Shown piece after piece: positions 28,769 to 31,727 of a DNA stretch of 31,727 nt (positions are counted from its first letter, which is position 1; each line of letters begins with the position of its first letter). The position numbers and the translations under genes were made by a program. The notes beneath the pieces are model-generated. The model saw only the letters and a program-made list of their open reading frames with translations, ran no database searches and was not told the DNA's origin. The stretch comes from a virus, in the IMG/VR virus record IMGVR_UViG_3300038701_001112, positions 1 through 31,727 of that record. One strand, given 5' to 3'.

Positions 28769-29830
28769 ATGGCTAAAGGCATCCTCGCCAAACTAAGAAT
28801 CCTGATAACGGGCGATAACGACGACCTGAAGGCTTCTGTTGCGGAGTCAAAGCAGGAGGTTGAGAGCCTTGGCCGCGCCGGGAAGCGGGCGGGGGAGGAT
28901 GTTGACGGCGGGTTCTCCCGCGCTTCCAGAGGCGTTGATCGGCTCTCGCAGGGCGCGAGTCGGGTGCAGGAGGCGTTTGCCAAACTCATCATTCCGTTCA
29001 CGTTTGTTGCAGCCGTTGCCGGGCTGGTTGATCAGGTTCGCAGTCTCAGCCAAGGATCAAGAGAGTTTGAAAAGGGCATAGACGGGGCGATAGATAACCT
29101 TGAAAAGAGACTCAAGAACCAGGTCAGGTCTAACGCACTGTCGGGCCTTCAGCAGCAGCTTGCCGAAGTCAGCGATGAAGTTGATTCAATAAGCGACCAG
29201 ATCCTGGAGAAGTTTGACACAGCTGTCGTTGACACGAACGCGCTCCAAAGCACGTTGAGAAAGTCTGTGGAAATCTTTGAGAACCTGACAGGCATCGACA
29301 CGACGATCAAGACTGTCGCCGAAGCTCAACAGGAAGCCTTTGAAGGTCTAGAAGACGCAAGCGCACGCGGCGCAAAGATCAGTGAACAAGTCATTAAAAA
29401 CGCGGCGGCAGATTTCGCCAAGACCCTCGAAACCCTCGACCAAACCATCGGAGACTCGCTGCTCGCGTCCCGCGTCGATGAGCTGACACGCGCGGGCGAC
29501 AAGCTCGGGGCAACCGCAAAGCAGCTTGAGCTTGAATCCACCAAGACCGCGCGAGAGCGCGCACAACTCGTTGAGGATCTGAACGAGGGCGTGCGGCAGT
29601 TCGGCGAGCAGTACAAGCAGACCGCCGACAGGGTGCTGGCGGACTTCGACGCGCTCTCCAAGCGGCAGGCCGACGCGATCCGCGAGCAAGGCAGGCTCGC
29701 ACAGGAGCAGTATTTCAAGCCGTTCATCGACGCGCTCGACCGATCCACCGGGTCCGGTTTCACCACGCGCCTCGATGCGCTCACGGCCCGGATGCAGAGC
29801 CTTGAACGGACGATTGCGAGGGGCCAATGA
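28769..29830 (+). CDS. short tape measure protein
   Basis: The 353-residue protein starts like tape measure proteins (KLRILITGDNDDLKASVAESKQEVESLGRAG), has one hydrophobic segment (LIIPFTFVAAVAGLVDQV, about 72-89) and is otherwise almost entirely coiled-coil helix. Tape measure length sets tail length at roughly 0.15 nm per residue, which would give a tail of about 50 nm. The first two thirds of the gene is less GC-rich than its neighbours. No tail assembly chaperone pair precedes it; the reverse-strand gene occupies that place. Confidence 0.7.
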   Translation: MAKGILAKLRILITGDNDDLKASVAESKQEVESLGRAGKRAGEDVDGGFSRASRGVDRLSQGASRVQEAFAKLIIPFTFVAAVAGLVDQVRSLSQGSREFEKGIDGAIDNLEKRLKNQVRSNALSGLQQQLAEVSDEVDSISDQILEKFDTAVVDTNALQSTLRKSVEIFENLTGIDTTIKTVAEAQQEAFEGLEDASARGAKISEQVIKNAAADFAKTLETLDQTIGDSLLASRVDELTRAGDKLGATAKQLELESTKTARERAQLVEDLNEGVRQFGEQYKQTADRVLADFDALSKRQADAIREQGRLAQEQYFKPFIDALDRSTGSGFTTRLDALTARMQSLERTIARGQ

Positions 29831-30729
29831 GCGTTGACTGGATAGCGGCACGCCTCTACTTCGAGGAGAGATACGGCGTTTCGACCAGTGGCGAGAGCCG
29901 GTCGATCGGCTGGTTTGTTCCCGATCTCGGGCCGAAGCCCGCGAGCGAGGAACCGGGAGCGCCGCAGAAGCTTGACCAGCATCCGGATAACCCGTCCCTC
30001 GTCGCCGAGTCTGTCAGCTACCTGCCGAACGCGGCCGGGACGATCGTTCGCGCCAACTACGTCGAGCCGGAGTACCTGCCGGGCGGACCCGCGATCAACA
30101 CGGATGGCGCGGACTTCTCAGACATCGACGTGACGACGGAGTACATCGACGCCCTGATCCCTGTGTTCAGGAAGGTCGCGACGACGATCGACGGTACGGC
30201 AAAGAATCTGTACAAGGCCGTAGACAAGGTGGTCCCATTCCGGTACTCGCGTTCGGTCTACCGCGTCACGCTCAACTTCAACGCCCAACTGATCGGCTCG
30301 CCGATCGGGAACCTGATGGCCGTTGGCGATCTGATCGCGCGCCAGAACAACAAGATCCACTCGATCCCCTACACGGGCGGCGGCACCAAGAAGCTCCTGT
30401 TTGAGTCGAAGGGGACCAAGCCGATCTCGGCGACCAAGTATCAGGCAACGTACAAGTGGTCCGAAGATCCGGGCATCCCGAACACCTACGTTGGCGGCGA
30501 ATACATCGGCGCGAGCGAGGGGTCGGGTAGGCTGCGCGAGGTCGGGGCCGAGCTTGTCGCCATGTCGGGGAACGCTGATTTCATCCGACGCCCGTTCATG
30601 AGGCTTGAGACGGCCGTTGCCTCGCTCGACGGCACGGAGGACCCCACAAAGATCCCGGCCGTGTTCGAGGTGGAGGAGTTCGAGGAAGAGCCAAACGGCT
30701 GGCTCCAACTGCCGGGGGTGACGACATGA
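29827..30729 (+). CDS. putative distal tail protein
   Basis: A 300-residue protein of unknown family directly after the tape measure gene, where distal tail or tail tip proteins are encoded. Residues 1-40 look globular, then a Pro-rich segment, then beta-rich parts (YRVTLNFNAQLIGSPIGNLM; ATKYQATYKWSEDPG). A role at the tail tip is inferred from position only. ATGA overlap with the tape measure gene. Confidence 0.5.
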   Translation: MSVDWIAARLYFEERYGVSTSGESRSIGWFVPDLGPKPASEEPGAPQKLDQHPDNPSLVAESVSYLPNAAGTIVRANYVEPEYLPGGPAINTDGADFSDIDVTTEYIDALIPVFRKVATTIDGTAKNLYKAVDKVVPFRYSRSVYRVTLNFNAQLIGSPIGNLMAVGDLIARQNNKIHSIPYTGGGTKKLLFESKGTKPISATKYQATYKWSEDPGIPNTYVGGEYIGASEGSGRLREVGAELVAMSGNADFIRRPFMRLETAVASLDGTEDPTKIPAVFEVEEFEEEPNGWLQLPGVTT

Positions 30730-31034
30730 ACGAGGGTTCATCCACCATGAACCGGCAGGTGACGTTCGGCATCATCACGGCCGCGTCACGCACCGAGCCG
30801 TCGCCGCCGAGTGAGATCACATACGACGTTCTGGTTGAGCTGCCCGGCGTTGGGGCCTTGACGTTCGAGGGTGTCAAGCCCGCGTACCGGGCGGTTGACG
30901 ACGCGGAGGACGAGATCGACGTGTTCCCGTTCCCCGTGAACCGCCGCGTGCTCATCACGATCGAACCGCTTGGCGCGCGAGACGACATTCAGATCCACGA
31001 CCAAGAGCAACCCAGCTTCAAGAGGTGCGAGTGA
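30726..31034 (+). CDS. hypothetical tail-region protein
   Basis: A 102-residue, probably beta-rich protein (VTFGIITAASRTEPSPPSEITYDVLVELPGVGALTFEGVKP). Unknown family. ATGA overlap upstream and TGATG junction downstream place it in the tail operon. A second ATG at 30747 is possible. Confidence 0.55.
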   Translation: MNEGSSTMNRQVTFGIITAASRTEPSPPSEITYDVLVELPGVGALTFEGVKPAYRAVDDAEDEIDVFPFPVNRRVLITIEPLGARDDIQIHDQEQPSFKRCE

Positions 31035-31357
31035 TGCAAGGGCCCTACGCGTTCCCCGTCGATTTCACCAGCACCGGGCCGGTCAAGAACGGCACCGCAC
31101 CCGTCCGCATCGTGGTCGGGACCGAGGACAAGCTGTACTACAGCTTCGAGGGCGAGACGATCACAACCGGCGTGCTCCAGGTCTTCACCAAACGCTCCAC
31201 CAGCGAGACGTTCGGCGTGGGGACCACCCTCACGGTTGACGGCACCGCGAACAGCGTGGACATCTCGGGCGCGTACATCATCGAGTTTCAAGTCACAACG
31301 GCCGAGAGCGGCAAGACAGGCACGCTCTCGTTCTTCACCCGCAAGGATCAGGAGTAA
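31034..31357 (+). CDS. hypothetical tail-region protein
   Basis: A 107-residue, beta-rich protein (FTSTGPVKNGTAPVRIVVGTEDKLYYSFEGETITT) of unknown family. I chose the ATG at 31034, which shares its A with the upstream stop codon; AGAGG lies upstream. It could be a small tail or receptor-binding accessory protein. Confidence 0.55.
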   Translation: MQGPYAFPVDFTSTGPVKNGTAPVRIVVGTEDKLYYSFEGETITTGVLQVFTKRSTSETFGVGTTLTVDGTANSVDISGAYIIEFQVTTAESGKTGTLSFFTRKDQE

Positions 31358-31360
31358 ATC

Positions 31361-31727
31361 ATGGCAGTCGAGTATCTGGCAGAGGGGGCGACCACGCTGG
31401 CGGCGGCTGCGTGGTCCGGCAGTGGGTTCGCGGACGACGCAACGCTCGTCATCAACAAGCCGTTCGGCAGCGGGGCACCGATCACAGGGTCGAGTCTGGA
31501 CCAGTCGTCGCTCACCGAGGGCATCGACTATCTCGACATCAAGCCGGGGGCGGTCGGGCAGATCGGGTCCGACGAGGGGGCGCTGCTCGTTGACGCGGAC
31601 GGCGCGTCCACGGACTACGTTCGCAACCGGGGTAACGTGAAGCTCTACATCGGGGCGGGCGGCGACGATTCGACGATCAACAACTTCGACTTCGGCTCGG
31701 GCTCCGACAACGTGCTCGTGTCGGGGT
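31361..31727 (+). CDS. tail-region protein, incomplete at the window end
   Basis: The frame is open from the ATG at 31361 to the end of the window (122 codons). The product is Gly/Ala/Asp-rich and beta-strand patterned (DDATLVINKPFGSGAPITGSSLDQS...), compatible with a fibre or structural protein. The rest lies outside. GGAG precedes the start by 8 bases. Confidence 0.55.
   Translation, partial: MAVEYLAEGATTLAAAAWSGSGFADDATLVINKPFGSGAPITGSSLDQSSLTEGIDYLDIKPGAVGQIGSDEGALLVDADGASTDYVRNRGNVKLYIGAGGDDSTINNFDFGSGSDNVLVSG

Overview
The window is a 31.7 kb piece of a tailed double-stranded DNA phage (Caudoviricetes, HK97-type head, most likely a siphovirus). It is GC-rich by eye (not computed) and dense: almost every gene runs left to right, and most junctions are 4-base ATGA/GTGA overlaps. 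Many genes start with GTG or TTG. No integrase, repressor, DNA polymerase, primase, replicative helicase or recognisable endolysin is present, so lifestyle cannot be decided. The host is probably a GC-rich bacterium, Gram-negative if the predicted lipoproteins are read that way, but nothing here identifies it.

Left part, about 0 to 13.6 kb (early/accessory). After a few small genes of unknown function comes a recombination and replication core: a RecE/RecB-like PD-(D/E)XK nuclease, an ERF-family annealing protein, a single-stranded DNA binding protein, an O-like replication initiator and a DnaC-like helicase loader. These suggest lambda-style recruitment of the host DnaB helicase. Then follow a DnaA domain IV-like protein, an Hjc-like Holliday junction resolvase with an inserted segment, a DNA methyltransferase, and many small proteins, several Cys-rich. 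A tRNA-like element at 10.73-10.80 kb lies between two copies of a 19-bp direct repeat and appears to have been inserted into the end of a gene. A small lipoprotein and a second, clearer DnaA domain IV-like protein close the block.

Centre, 13.6 to 14.06 kb (non-coding). This gap holds a perfect DnaA box, three 11-bp tandem repeats, an AT-rich stretch, three 21-bp palindromes and a candidate promoter. A fourth palindrome lies inside the initiator gene. I read the gap as a candidate replication origin plus control region.

Right part, 14.06 kb to the end (late genes). Two membrane-anchored proteins and a holin-like protein come first, then an SGNH-type hydrolase, a probable small terminase, the large terminase, a portal-MuF fusion, a prohead protease, a metallophosphoesterase, a 97-aa protein, a 360-bp leader with four more 11-bp repeats, the major capsid protein, connector/neck genes, the tail tube protein, a short tape measure protein and distal tail genes. 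One gene, at 28.5-28.7 kb, is on the opposite strand with its own likely promoter and looks like a moron. The last gene runs off the window.
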